DNA of 64,000 bases from Brucella pseudintermedia (GTDB taxonomy: Bacteria; Pseudomonadota; Alphaproteobacteria; Rhizobiales; Rhizobiaceae). The stretch lies in the NCBI RefSeq assembly GCF_042697365.1, contig NZ_CP137605.1; one strand, written 5' to 3'. Both the position numbers and the translations under genes were made by a program. Positions 24,889-32,914 of this stretch are shown in pieces (the stretch's first letter is position 1; each line of letters starts with the position of its first letter). Below the pieces are notes generated by a model. The model was given only the letters and a program-made list of their open reading frames with translations. It did not search any database and had not been told where the DNA came from.

Positions 24889-25604
24889 GATGTTTGTCCT
24901 TCGGATGAGACCTTGACGACTGGCTGGCGCAGATAAGGGGTGAGCCTGTATTCCGCGAACATCAGCAAGCGCGTCAGTACGAAGTTGATGGCAAGGTAGA
25001 TCGCACCGGCGATCACGAAGATTTCTATGGCCCTATAGCTCTCAGCGATCAGCTTTGCCGCGATGCCGGTCACTTCCATGAGCGTGATGATCGACGCAAG
25101 CGAGGTCGCCTTGATCATCGAGATCATCTCATTGCCGTAACCGGGCAGCGCCTGGCGGATCGCAAGCGGCATGACGATGCGGCGGAAGCAGGTGATGGAC
25201 GACATGCCGCAGGCTTTTGCAGCTTCGATCTGGCCGTGCGGCACTGACAGCAGGCCGCCGCGGATGATCTCGCTCGCATAGGCCGCATTGTTCAATGTCA
25301 GCGCGATGATCGCGCACCAGTAGGGTTCGCGCAGGATCGGCCACAGGAACGAATAGCGAATGGCCGGAAACTGGCTGAGACCGTAGTAGATGATGAATAT
25401 TTGCACCAGAAGCGGTGTTCCGCGAAACACGAAGACGTAGATGCGGGCGATCCAGTCCAGCACCGTGATGCCTGACAGGCGCATCAGGGCAAAAAACAGG
25501 GCCAGCACGGCGCCCAGCACGATGGACGTTGCCGCAAGCTTCAACGTTAGCGGCACGCCGCCCACCATCTGGAAGAACGCATCGGAATAGAATTCAAGGT
25601 TCAT
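24885..25604 (-). CDS. Permease subunit M of polar amino-acid ABC transporter
   Basis: 239 residues with four to five transmembrane segments: VPLTLKLAATSIVLGAVLAL at the N-terminus, FIIYYGLSQFPAIRYSFLWP, and FVIAGAIYLAINFVLTRLLM at the C-terminus. The EAA loop, EAAKACGMSSITCFRRIVMPLA, couples to the ATPase. FRGTPLLVQIF is the conserved HAAT-family signature near residue 60. It is OccM/HisM-like and overlaps its neighbours by 4 bp on both sides, so the three subunits are translated together. Confidence 0.92.
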   Translation of the reverse strand: MNLEFYSDAFFQMVGGVPLTLKLAATSIVLGAVLALFFALMRLSGITVLDWIARIYVFVFRGTPLLVQIFIIYYGLSQFPAIRYSFLWPILREPYWCAIIALTLNNAAYASEIIRGGLLSVPHGQIEAAKACGMSSITCFRRIVMPLAIRQALPGYGNEMISMIKATSLASIITLMEVTGIAAKLIAESYRAIEIFVIAGAIYLAINFVLTRLLMFAEYRLTPYLRQPVVKVSSEGQTS

Positions 25605-26323
25605 TTTGCCCTCCTGACACCGCGCGAGAAGTGGCGCTCGGCCAGTTGCAGAAGCCCGCCGGAAACCGACGAAATCAGCAGGTAGAGCGCCCCGGCAATG
25701 AGGAAGAAGTTGAAGGGCAGGCCTGTCGAGCCCGCGCCAATCTGCGCCTGGCGCAGAAGCTCTACCACTCCGGCAACGGACACCAGAGCGGATTCCTTGA
25801 GTGAAACCTGCCAGACATTCCCAAGCCCCGGCAATGCGTGGCGCAGCGCAAGCGGCGCGATGATGCGGCGGAATTTCAGCATCCGGCCCATGCCGCAGGC
25901 TGTTGCAGCCTCAATCTCGCCCTTGAAGACGGCGCGGAATGCACCGCGAAATACCTCGGTATGATGCGCACCGCAGGAAATGCCGATGGCCAGCACACCC
26001 GCCAGAAAACCGGGAAAGCCGACAAAACCTTCCGCGCCGAAATATTTGCCGAGAGCGGTAACGGCAGCGCTGCCGCCGAAATAGAAAAGATAGATGACGA
26101 GAAGGTCCGGTATGCCGCGAATGATCGTGGTGTAGCCGTCAGCGACCGCGCGTAGAGCGCGCCCGCCGGAAATCTTCGCCCAGGCGGCAAACACGCCGAT
26201 GGCGGCACCGAGCAGAAAGCCCAGAACCGCAAGCGCCACGCTCACAAGCGCGCCCATCATCAGCACATAGCCCCAGCCATCCGGACCGAAACTCAGAATA
26301 TCGAGAAAGCCCATCTGCTTCAT
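25601..26323 (-). CDS. Permease subunit Q of polar amino-acid ABC transporter
   Basis: 240 residues, OccQ/HisQ-like. Transmembrane segments include VLMMGALVSVALAVLGFLLG and FNFFLIAGALYLLISS. IIRGIPDLLVIYLFYFGG is the HAAT signature and EAATACGMGRMLKFRRIIAPLALRHALPG is the EAA loop. FYFGGSAAVTALGKYFGAEG adds a small loop before segment 3. It is the second gene of the operon, 73 bp downstream of the amidohydrolase, and pairs with the M subunit. Confidence 0.92.
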   Translation of the reverse strand: MKQMGFLDILSFGPDGWGYVLMMGALVSVALAVLGFLLGAAIGVFAAWAKISGGRALRAVADGYTTIIRGIPDLLVIYLFYFGGSAAVTALGKYFGAEGFVGFPGFLAGVLAIGISCGAHHTEVFRGAFRAVFKGEIEAATACGMGRMLKFRRIIAPLALRHALPGLGNVWQVSLKESALVSVAGVVELLRQAQIGAGSTGLPFNFFLIAGALYLLISSVSGGLLQLAERHFSRGVRRAK

Positions 26324-26396
26324 GATGCGTCAGGCCCTGTGGGAATAGAGGGATTAAATGTCATTTCGAATGTCAAAAACTGCCTGCCTGTCTGCA

Positions 26397-27836
26397 TTAT
26401 TTCGCGTTTTCGGGCAGAGCGGGTTGAACGCTGTCTGGAATCGGATTGACAAAAACGGTTCCGCCGAGCCGTTTCTGGTGATCCTGCTTTGCTTTCTCGA
26501 TCTGCGCCGGATCTCGGAACAGTTCGATGGCCGTGCTGCTCATGATCTTTGCGGCATGCGCCATGCCCTTGTGCGCTGCCGGGAGCTTGCCCTGGGCCAC
26601 CATCTGCCACGAATGAAGGGGCGTGCCGATCGCGCAGGTCGCACCGCGCATCTGCACTGTCGGAACAACCCAACTGACACTGCCCACATCGGTGGAGCCG
26701 ACGAGAGTATTGTCGCCCTTATAGGGCGTATAGATATCTTCACAAAGCGAAAGGCCCTCTTTGGGCTCGACACCGAAGCGGCGGAAGGCATCGGAAATGT
26801 CTTCCTTTGAAAGCGTTTTCTGGAACCGGCTTGCCGTTTCGCGGTCCTGGTCGTCAAAGTCCGGAGGGCCAAGACGCTCAAGCTGCATCTGCATCAGTTG
26901 CTCCAGCGGCGTATTGCCGATCAGATCGGCATCGCCGCTAACGATCTCGCTGCGGACCGTCGTTTCGGTCATCAGCGCGGCGCCCTCGGCGATCTTCTTG
27001 ACGCGCTCCAGAAGCGTCTGCATTTCCGGCAGGCTGCGGGCGCGCACGAGATAACGCACGGTTGCCTTGGCCTGCACGACGTTCGGTGCAAAGCCGCCCG
27101 TATCGGTCACGGCATAATGAATGCGAGCCGTCGATGGCATATGCTCGCGCATATAGTTCACGCCGACATTCATCAGCTCGACCGCATCAAGCGCACTGCG
27201 CCCAAGATGCGGCGATGCCGAGGCATGGGCTGCACGGCCGCTGAAATGGAAATTGATCTCGTTGCAGGCGAGCGAAACCGGATCGTTTACGCCGGCGAAT
27301 GGTGCAGGGTGCCAGCAGAAGGCGATATCGACGTCATCGAACAGCCCCTCGCGAACCATGAAACCCTTTGCCGAACCGCCCTCTTCCGCCGGGCAGCCAT
27401 AATAACGCACGCGGCCCTTTATGCCCCGTGCAGCGAGATATTCCTTCACGGCTGATGCGGCGAGCAGCGACCCCGCCCCAAGCAGATTGTGGCCGCAGCC
27501 ATGTCCGTGACCGCCTGCCTCGACAGGTTTCTCCTCAGTCAGCCCTGATACCTGGCTCATTCCCGGCAGGGCATCGAATTCGCCCAGAATGGCGATGACG
27601 GGCCCATCCTCACCAGCTTCGCCCATGACAGCCGTTGGCAGTCCTGCAATGCCGCGTTCGACGCGGAATCCTTCAGCTTCCAGCATTGCGGCGTGGGCAT
27701 CGCTCGATCTATATTCTTCGTAGTTTGTTTCAGGATTATCCCAAACCGTATCGCTCAGTTCAAAATATGCGGCGCTCTTGGCGTCGACGATATCCCAGAT
27801 ATCGTGATGGTTCTTCAATTTGGCTCCATCGCTCAT
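26397..27836 (-). CDS. M20D amidohydrolase (AbgB-like)
   Basis: 479 residues. The metal-binding residues are in GEFDALPGMSQ, GGHGHGCGHNLLGAG (His/Cys ligands), and CPAEEGGSAKG (Glu pair, catalytic base). SGRAAHASASPHLGRSALDAV marks the dimerisation domain boundary, and DVGSVSWVVPT and TPLHSWQMVAQGK are late conserved blocks. It resembles AbgB, which cleaves p-aminobenzoyl-glutamate, and plant-conjugate hydrolases such as IAA-amino-acid hydrolases. It heads an operon with polar amino-acid ABC genes, so it likely releases an amino acid imported as, or with, an N-acyl conjugate. Cytoplasmic; substrate unknown. Confidence 0.86.
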   Translation of the reverse strand: MSDGAKLKNHHDIWDIVDAKSAAYFELSDTVWDNPETNYEEYRSSDAHAAMLEAEGFRVERGIAGLPTAVMGEAGEDGPVIAILGEFDALPGMSQVSGLTEEKPVEAGGHGHGCGHNLLGAGSLLAASAVKEYLAARGIKGRVRYYGCPAEEGGSAKGFMVREGLFDDVDIAFCWHPAPFAGVNDPVSLACNEINFHFSGRAAHASASPHLGRSALDAVELMNVGVNYMREHMPSTARIHYAVTDTGGFAPNVVQAKATVRYLVRARSLPEMQTLLERVKKIAEGAALMTETTVRSEIVSGDADLIGNTPLEQLMQMQLERLGPPDFDDQDRETASRFQKTLSKEDISDAFRRFGVEPKEGLSLCEDIYTPYKGDNTLVGSTDVGSVSWVVPTVQMRGATCAIGTPLHSWQMVAQGKLPAAHKGMAHAAKIMSSTAIELFRDPAQIEKAKQDHQKRLGGTVFVNPIPDSVQPALPENAK

Positions 27837-28273
27837 TTACCGCGGCCGCACCAGATGGTGGCCGGCTGCAGGTTTCGGCATCAAGGTTGCCGATCCTTCC
27901 CTTGGGCTGCAATTTTTGATGATGCTGATAGAACTCGGGCCTTGCTCCTGCAAGGGCAGATCGGAAAGTTGAAGCAAAATTGCACATTTTCAGGCGGTTT
28001 GCCGCCCTCTATTTGCCGTTCCGGTCCAGTTTCCCGATCGAAGTTGGCTTCCGCCTCCCGCACGCCTCAATATTCCTCGCACCTGTACTGAGCAGTACCC
28101 GAGACGAATGGCGAGGAGTAGCCCCGATAGTGGTCAAAATTATCGCCAGTTTTTGCAATATGGCATGTTTCATACTGCAAATTGGAAAGTCTGATCCTGG
28201 CTGCACGCTTCCCTTGAGTATTGATGAATGAAGCGATAGTGCGTGCGCGAATTGAACTTTCGGGGCAGCGTCC
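27837..28273. other. 437-bp divergent intergenic region
   Basis: No gene is convincing here. It separates the leftward amidohydrolase/ABC operon from the rightward GNAT gene and must hold both promoters. The only clear structure is the inverted repeat at 28152-28181 listed separately. Confidence 0.6.
28152..28181. promoter_or_regulatory. Imperfect inverted repeat, candidate operator
   Basis: TTTGCAATATG (28152-28162) and CATACTGCAAA (28171-28181) form an 11-bp inverted repeat with one mismatch and an 8-bp spacer. It lies 93 bp before the GNAT start and 316 bp before the amidohydrolase start. The size suits a dimeric regulator, but no regulator gene is adjacent. Confidence 0.45.
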
Positions 28274-28840
28274 ATGGTGCAGACAAAGAAGCTCGCAAAT
28301 TTTATCATACGTCCGCTTGGAAGAAGCGAAGTGATGGACATTTGGCATATCGATCGCAGCGAGATCATTGAGGAAATGTATCGCCTGCAAGACGGTCAGC
28401 TTGTGCTGGAGCCTAGGTTCTACGATGTGCGCGGTTGGCCGGAAGGCGAAGCGGAAATCTACACGCCGATCCTGCTCGACTGCTACGATCACGACGGCAT
28501 TTTTCTGGGTGCCGAAGTGGATGGTGCTTTGGTTGCTATAGCGATTACCGATGTGCGTCCCGTCGGCCTCTATCCGGAATTCCATCAGCTCGGTTTTATG
28601 CATGTCGACAAAGCAGTCCGTGGATTTGGCCTTGCGGGCGAACTCTATCGGAACAGCATGGCCGCAGCGAAGGAAGCAGGTGCCAAAGGTTTCTATATCT
28701 CTGCGACGCCGACGCGGCGGACAATCGATTTCTATATGAAGCAGGGCGCGGAAATCGCAGCCAGGCCCGATCCTGTGCTTTTCGAGCGCGAGCCGGAAGA
28801 TATTCACCTCATCCATCGATTCAACGGCGAAGCTTCTTGA
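28274..28840 (+). CDS. GNAT-family N-acetyltransferase
   Basis: 188 residues. The GNAT core covers roughly residues 70-165: GIFLGAEVDGALVAIAITDVR (strands 2-4), LGFMHVDKAVRGFGLAGELY (motif A, with the acetyl-CoA-binding RGFGLA loop), and YISATPTRRTIDFYMKQGAE (motif B). The N-terminal 60 residues form a separate segment rich in acidic residues (DRSEIIEEMYRLQDG). The substrate is unknown. It is divergent from the amidohydrolase operon and 31 bp upstream of the two-component genes, with which it may be co-transcribed. Confidence 0.82.
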   Translation: MVQTKKLANFIIRPLGRSEVMDIWHIDRSEIIEEMYRLQDGQLVLEPRFYDVRGWPEGEAEIYTPILLDCYDHDGIFLGAEVDGALVAIAITDVRPVGLYPEFHQLGFMHVDKAVRGFGLAGELYRNSMAAAKEAGAKGFYISATPTRRTIDFYMKQGAEIAARPDPVLFEREPEDIHLIHRFNGEAS

Positions 28841-28871
28841 CCTGGGACTGAAATCACTATCATCGTCAGCC

Positions 28872-29540
28872 ATGCGCATCCTGCTCGTCGAAGATAATCT
28901 CACCCTCGCAAACTGGCTGGCAAAAAGCCTGCAGCAGTCGAACTATAACGTCGATACGGTGCACGATGGGGCCGATGCGGAACAGGCGCTCGCCTTCACC
29001 CAGTACGATCTGGTGATCCTCGATCTCGGTCTGCCTGACAAAACCGGGTTCGATGTGCTGGAACAAGTCCGCAGCAAGGGCAACGAAGTACCTGTCATCA
29101 TCCTCACGGCCAATGCCAGTTTGGACGGTCGTATCCGCGGTTTGGATGCCGGTGCTGACGACTATCTGGCGAAACCCTTTGAGCTAAGCGAACTCGAAGC
29201 GCGTATCCGTGCCCATCTTCGCCGCGCGAGCCAGCGAACCGCGCCCGTCGTCACCTGCGGCCTCTTACGTTTCGACACCAATACCCGGCTGTTCTCGCTT
29301 GGAGATGATCCGCTATCGCTTGCGCCTAAAGAACATGCAGTTCTGGAACAGCTCTTGCGGCGCATCGGGACCACTGTCAGCAAGACAACGCTTGTTCAAG
29401 GTATCTACGATTTCGACAGCGAGACCGACGAAAACGCCATCGAGATTTACATTCATCGGCTCCGCAAGAAGCTGGAGGGTAGCCGAGCCGAAATCGTAAC
29501 CTTGCGAGGACTCGGCTATCTTTTGCGCGAAGCGAGTTGA
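28872..29540 (+). CDS. OmpR/PhoB-family response regulator (TctD-like)
   Basis: 222 residues. The receiver domain has acidic pair E7/D8 (LLVEDN), phosphorylation site D51 (VILDLGLPD), Thr79 (IILTAN) and K101 (LAKPFE). The C-terminal OmpR winged helix runs from about residue 127 (CGLLRFDTNTRLFSLG) to the end, with IYIHRLRKKLEG as the recognition helix and GLGYLLR as the wing. Its partner kinase begins 2 bp after the stop. TctD-type regulators often control carboxylate uptake, but no tripartite carboxylate (TctCBA) genes are near, so the target is unknown. Confidence 0.92.
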   Translation: MRILLVEDNLTLANWLAKSLQQSNYNVDTVHDGADAEQALAFTQYDLVILDLGLPDKTGFDVLEQVRSKGNEVPVIILTANASLDGRIRGLDAGADDYLAKPFELSELEARIRAHLRRASQRTAPVVTCGLLRFDTNTRLFSLGDDPLSLAPKEHAVLEQLLRRIGTTVSKTTLVQGIYDFDSETDENAIEIYIHRLRKKLEGSRAEIVTLRGLGYLLREAS

Positions 29541-29541
29541 G

Positions 29542-30930
29542 ATGAAACAGCTGTTCACGCGCCTCTCCCAAAGCCTGCGCGCGCAACTCGTTTCATGGAT
29601 CGTGATCCCGCTGCTTGTTGTCGCCGGGATCAATCTGTGGACCGCATGGCGCGCCGCGGAAAACATGGCAGGCATCGTGTCCGACCGGATGCTGACGGCT
29701 TCTGCCCGCGCCATCGGCGAAGCAACCGCCGCTTCACACAATGCCATCGATGCCGTCATTCCGCCAGTGGCGCTGGAGATGTTTTCAACGGGATATGGCG
29801 ACCGGGTCTATTATCGTGTCGAGACGTCCGATGGGCATCTGCTGGCGGGGTTTCCCGATTTGCCGAAGCCGACCGAGATCGCCAATTACGATCCGCTTCA
29901 TTATAAGGGCACCTATCGCAATCATCCATTGCGTCTGGTCGTTCTGCGCCATCCCGTTGCAGCGCCGCCCGATCTGCCGCAGACGGTCGATGTCGTCGTG
30001 GGCGTGACGCTTGCGGGCTATACAGCCATGCAGCGGGAACTGTGGCTGAACTCCGTGCTGGAGCAATCGCTGCTCATCGTCGTCGCCGGAGCCCTGTCGC
30101 TGTTGGGCTTGCGCTTTGTGTTGCGTCCGCTGATCCGGCTTCGCAATGAAGTCCGCAATCGCATTTCCGAACTGGAGCCTTTTGATCCGCGGACGGTCCA
30201 GACCGAACTTCGACCGCTCGTCACGGCGCTGAACCAATATATGGAACGAGTGCGCAGGCAAATGTCGGCACAGCACCGTTTCATCCAGAATGCGGCCCAT
30301 CAGTTGCGCACGCCGCTTGCGACGCTCTCTACACAGGCCAGCTTTGCTGAACGGGCAGCGGATGAACATGACCGCAAGGAGGTTCTGGCGGGCATCAAGA
30401 AAACGGCCATGCAGCTATCCAGGCTGGCCGGACAATTGCTGACGCTGTCGCGTGCGGAACCCGGCAGCAGGCGCCCGCGCGCCGATCGTGTCGATCTTGC
30501 CAAAGCGGGACCGCAAATTCTGGAAAGCCTCGCCGGCAAGGCACTCGACCGCAAGATCGATCTCGGGTTCGAGCTTAAGGGAACCAAGCCGATCATTTCC
30601 GGCGATGGCACGATGCTGCGCGAGATGATCGTCAATCTGGTGGACAACGCCCTCACCTATACGCCCGAAGGCGCCAGGGTAACACTTGCGGTCGATCAGG
30701 ATGGGCAGACAATCCATATCCGGGTCGAAGACAACGGGCCCGGCATCCCGACGAGCGAATATGAACATGTTTTCGAACGTTTCTATCGTGTTCCAGGCAC
30801 GGTCGCGGATGGAAGCGGGCTCGGCCTTGCCATCGTGCGCGAGGTCGCGGATGCAGCGGGTGGCCATGTCGCGCTTTCGCAAACGAAAGGCGGCGGGCTT
30901 ACGGTGACTGTCACCTTGCCCGCCGCCTGA
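29542..30930 (+). CDS. TctE-like sensor histidine kinase
   Basis: 462 residues. Two transmembrane segments (about residues 18-36 and 172-194) bracket a periplasmic 2CSK_N-type sensor domain (residues 40-170, with GYGDRVYYRVETSDGHLLAGFPDLP). The dimerisation helix has H253 in FIQNAAHQLRTPL, followed by the N box NLVDNALTYTP, G1 box EDNGPGIP, F box VFERFYRV, and G2 box GSGLGLAIV. It should autophosphorylate and pass phosphate to the regulator encoded just upstream. The signal is unknown; small carboxylates are the usual input for this domain type. Confidence 0.92.
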   Translation: MKQLFTRLSQSLRAQLVSWIVIPLLVVAGINLWTAWRAAENMAGIVSDRMLTASARAIGEATAASHNAIDAVIPPVALEMFSTGYGDRVYYRVETSDGHLLAGFPDLPKPTEIANYDPLHYKGTYRNHPLRLVVLRHPVAAPPDLPQTVDVVVGVTLAGYTAMQRELWLNSVLEQSLLIVVAGALSLLGLRFVLRPLIRLRNEVRNRISELEPFDPRTVQTELRPLVTALNQYMERVRRQMSAQHRFIQNAAHQLRTPLATLSTQASFAERAADEHDRKEVLAGIKKTAMQLSRLAGQLLTLSRAEPGSRRPRADRVDLAKAGPQILESLAGKALDRKIDLGFELKGTKPIISGDGTMLREMIVNLVDNALTYTPEGARVTLAVDQDGQTIHIRVEDNGPGIPTSEYEHVFERFYRVPGTVADGSGLGLAIVREVADAAGGHVALSQTKGGGLTVTVTLPAA

Positions 30931-30952
30931 CGCAATTGGCTTTATCCGGCTA

Positions 30953-31840
30953 TCAGCTTCCCTGTTCGGAAAGCGCCTGCGGACGCCATTTCACCAGATG
31001 GTTTTCGACCAGTGTGATGATGTATTCCACCACAAGCGCCAGGACCGCCAGAATGACCATGGCTGCAAAGACACCATTGGCATTGAACGTGCCCTGTGCT
31101 GTTGAAATCATCAGGCCGACGCCCTTCTTGGCACCGAGAAACTCACCGACGACCGCGCCGACGAGCGCGAAACCGAAACTCACATGAAGGCTTGCCAGAA
31201 TCCAGCTCATGGCCGACGGCACGATGACGGTGCGCGTGATCTGCGATCGCGATGCACCCAAAATCTGCGCATTGGCGATCAGCGAACGGTCGGCTTCGCG
31301 TACGCCCTGAAACGCATTGGCGAAGACCACAAAGAACACCATGACGACGGCGAGCGCCACCTTGGAGGCCATGCCGAGACCGAGCGCAATGATGAAGATT
31401 GAACCCAGCACGACGCGCGGGATGGAATTGGCGATCTTGATATAGATCGAGAACACATCGGCAAGGAACTTGTTGCGGCCAAGCAGAATGCCGCAGATGA
31501 CGCCGCCCACCGCGCCGATCAGGAAGCCGAGCGCTGTTTCCTCAAGCGTGACGATGATCTGTTCGGAAAGCGGTCCCTGTGAGGTGCCTTCGGTGACCCA
31601 TATCCATATCTGGTCGGCAATGCCAGAGGGGCTTGCGAAGAAGAATGGATCGATCAGGCCGGTGCGTGCACCCAGTTCCCAGCCGCCCAGAACGGCGACG
31701 AGAATGGCCAGGCGCACGAGAATAACCACCGTGCGGCGGCGGCGCACATCGGCGCGAAACTTTGCTTCGGTGCGTGCAAGCTCTTCACCACTTGCATTCG
31801 CCTGCAAGTTTACTGACGCGGAGAGAGTTTGTGTTGTCAT
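30953..31840 (-). CDS. NitT/TauT-type ABC permease
   Basis: 295 residues from ATG 31840; the longer frame to 31912 lies in the repeat. The N-terminal cytoplasmic helix is followed by VVILVRLAILVAVLGGWELG, and six transmembrane segments in all, with LGFLIGAVGGVICGILLGR and FAAMVILAVLALVVEYIITL. The EAA-like loop is ADRSLIANAQILGASRSQITRTVIVPSA. It belongs to the SsuC/TauC permease family, which imports sulfonates, nitrate, pyrimidine precursors and related compounds. It is the last gene of the operon, separated from the ATPase by a palindromic repeat. Confidence 0.9.
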   Translation of the reverse strand: MTTQTLSASVNLQANASGEELARTEAKFRADVRRRRTVVILVRLAILVAVLGGWELGARTGLIDPFFFASPSGIADQIWIWVTEGTSQGPLSEQIIVTLEETALGFLIGAVGGVICGILLGRNKFLADVFSIYIKIANSIPRVVLGSIFIIALGLGMASKVALAVVMVFFVVFANAFQGVREADRSLIANAQILGASRSQITRTVIVPSAMSWILASLHVSFGFALVGAVVGEFLGAKKGVGLMISTAQGTFNANGVFAAMVILAVLALVVEYIITLVENHLVKWRPQALSEQGS

Positions 31841-31856
31841 ATCGTATTCTCCGATG

Positions 31857-31959
31857 AGAGCGCATCCCGAAAAGTGTGAAACGGTTTTCGGACAAGATGC
31901 GCGTAAAAACAAACCATTAGAGCGCCGATCTGATTTATCGGATCGAAATGCGCTCTAGT
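31857..31959. repeat. ~103-bp palindromic intergenic repeat (RIME/Bru-RS type)
   Basis: The element begins AGAGCGCATCCCGAAAAGTG, contains GAAACGGTTTTCGG (inverted halves GAAA/TTTC), AGATGCGCG, and ends AATGCGCTCTAG, so its ends are inverted repeats (AGAGCGCAT and ATGCGCTCT). An inner dyad GATC-N10-GATC lies at 31928-31945. Its last five bases overlap the ATPase gene's TAG stop (31955-31957). Elements of this look are scattered through intergenic regions of Rhizobiales (Sinorhizobium RIMEs, Brucella Bru-RS). Here it sits inside an operon. Confidence 0.75.
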
Positions 31960-32794
31960 TTCCGTTCGCCAGGACGCGCTTCTGGCCGATCTGCACCTCC
32001 TCGCGCAAATCGTCCCAGATGACCTTGGCGATATCGACAAACTGGCTGTCGTAGCGGATGTCTTCCATGACGCGAGGGCGCGGAATATCGATGTCATAGA
32101 CACTCTTGACCGTGGCGGGACCGGCGGTCAGCACATAGACCTTGTCAGCCAGCGCAATGGCTTCCTCAAGATCGTGCGTGACGAAAATGACAGATGCGCC
32201 AGACTGCTGCCAGAGATCGAGCAACTCACCCTGCATCAGCGTGCGCGTCTGCACGTCGAGCGCGCTGAACGGTTCATCCATGAGCAGGATTTTCGGCTCG
32301 TTGATAAAGGTCTGCGCCAGCGCCACGCGCTTGCGCATGCCGCCGGACAATTGGTGCGGATAGTGCTTTTCAAAGCGGGCCAGGCCGACGCGGGCGATCC
32401 AGCTGCGTGCCTTTTCATAAGCCTCTTCCTTGCCCATGCCGCGATAGCGCGGACCGGCGCTCACATTGTCGATGACATTGAGCCAGGGAAAAAGTGCATC
32501 TGCCTGAAACACGAAACCGATATCGCGGCTGATGCCTTCGATCGGCTTCCCCATCAGGCGAACCTCGCCTGCGCTTGGCTTGGCGAGACCAGTTACAAGA
32601 TTGAGCGTCGTTGACTTGCCGCAGCCGGTCGGGCCGACGACACAGGCAAATTCACCTTGCGCGACATTCATCGTGAAATCGCGCAACGCCGTCATCATCT
32701 TGCCATCGGGGGTGACGAAACGGCGGGTCACATTGTTGAGCGCGATTGCAGCAGCTTTCTCACGCGCAATGGTCTTAGGGGCTTCCATCAGCAT
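31955..32794 (-). CDS. NitT/TauT-type ABC ATP-binding protein
   Basis: 279 residues from ATG 32794 (GAGGA 4 bp upstream). Walker A GPTGCGKST, Q-loop VFQADALFPWLNVIDN, signature LSGGMRKRVALAQ, Walker B ILLMDEPFSALD, H-loop FVTHDLEEA. This matches SsuB/TauB. The C-terminal extension (VYDIDIPRPRVMEDIRYD) is normal for the group. It follows the binding-protein gene after a 120-bp gap containing a strong hairpin, and its stop overlaps the downstream repeat. Confidence 0.92.
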   Translation of the reverse strand: MLMEAPKTIAREKAAAIALNNVTRRFVTPDGKMMTALRDFTMNVAQGEFACVVGPTGCGKSTTLNLVTGLAKPSAGEVRLMGKPIEGISRDIGFVFQADALFPWLNVIDNVSAGPRYRGMGKEEAYEKARSWIARVGLARFEKHYPHQLSGGMRKRVALAQTFINEPKILLMDEPFSALDVQTRTLMQGELLDLWQQSGASVIFVTHDLEEAIALADKVYVLTAGPATVKSVYDIDIPRPRVMEDIRYDSQFVDIAKVIWDDLREEVQIGQKRVLANGN

Positions 32795-32822
32795 GGGGTC
32801 CTCGCGGAACGTGGCACCGCCC

Positions 32823-32848
32823 GCGCGCAATAATTTGTTATTGCGCGC
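32823..32848 (-). promoter_or_regulatory. Perfect hairpin between binding-protein and ATPase genes
   Basis: GCGCGCAATAA, loop TTTG, TTATTGCGCGC: an 11-bp perfect stem 67 bp after the binding-protein stop and 29 bp before the ATPase start. There is no T-run. Such hairpins between a binding-protein gene and the rest of an ABC operon usually protect the upstream mRNA from decay and raise binding-protein output. Confidence 0.6.
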
Positions 32849-32914
32849 CTGCAATGCAGTTGAATTTGTTGAAGGCAGCGGGACTGACGTTGATGCGAAC
32901 GTCAGTCGAGCGGC

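Noticed and set aside
28067..28903. 278-codon minus-strand open frame opposite the GNAT gene
   Set aside because: Antisense shadow; the plus strand has clear acetyltransferase motifs and a start context.
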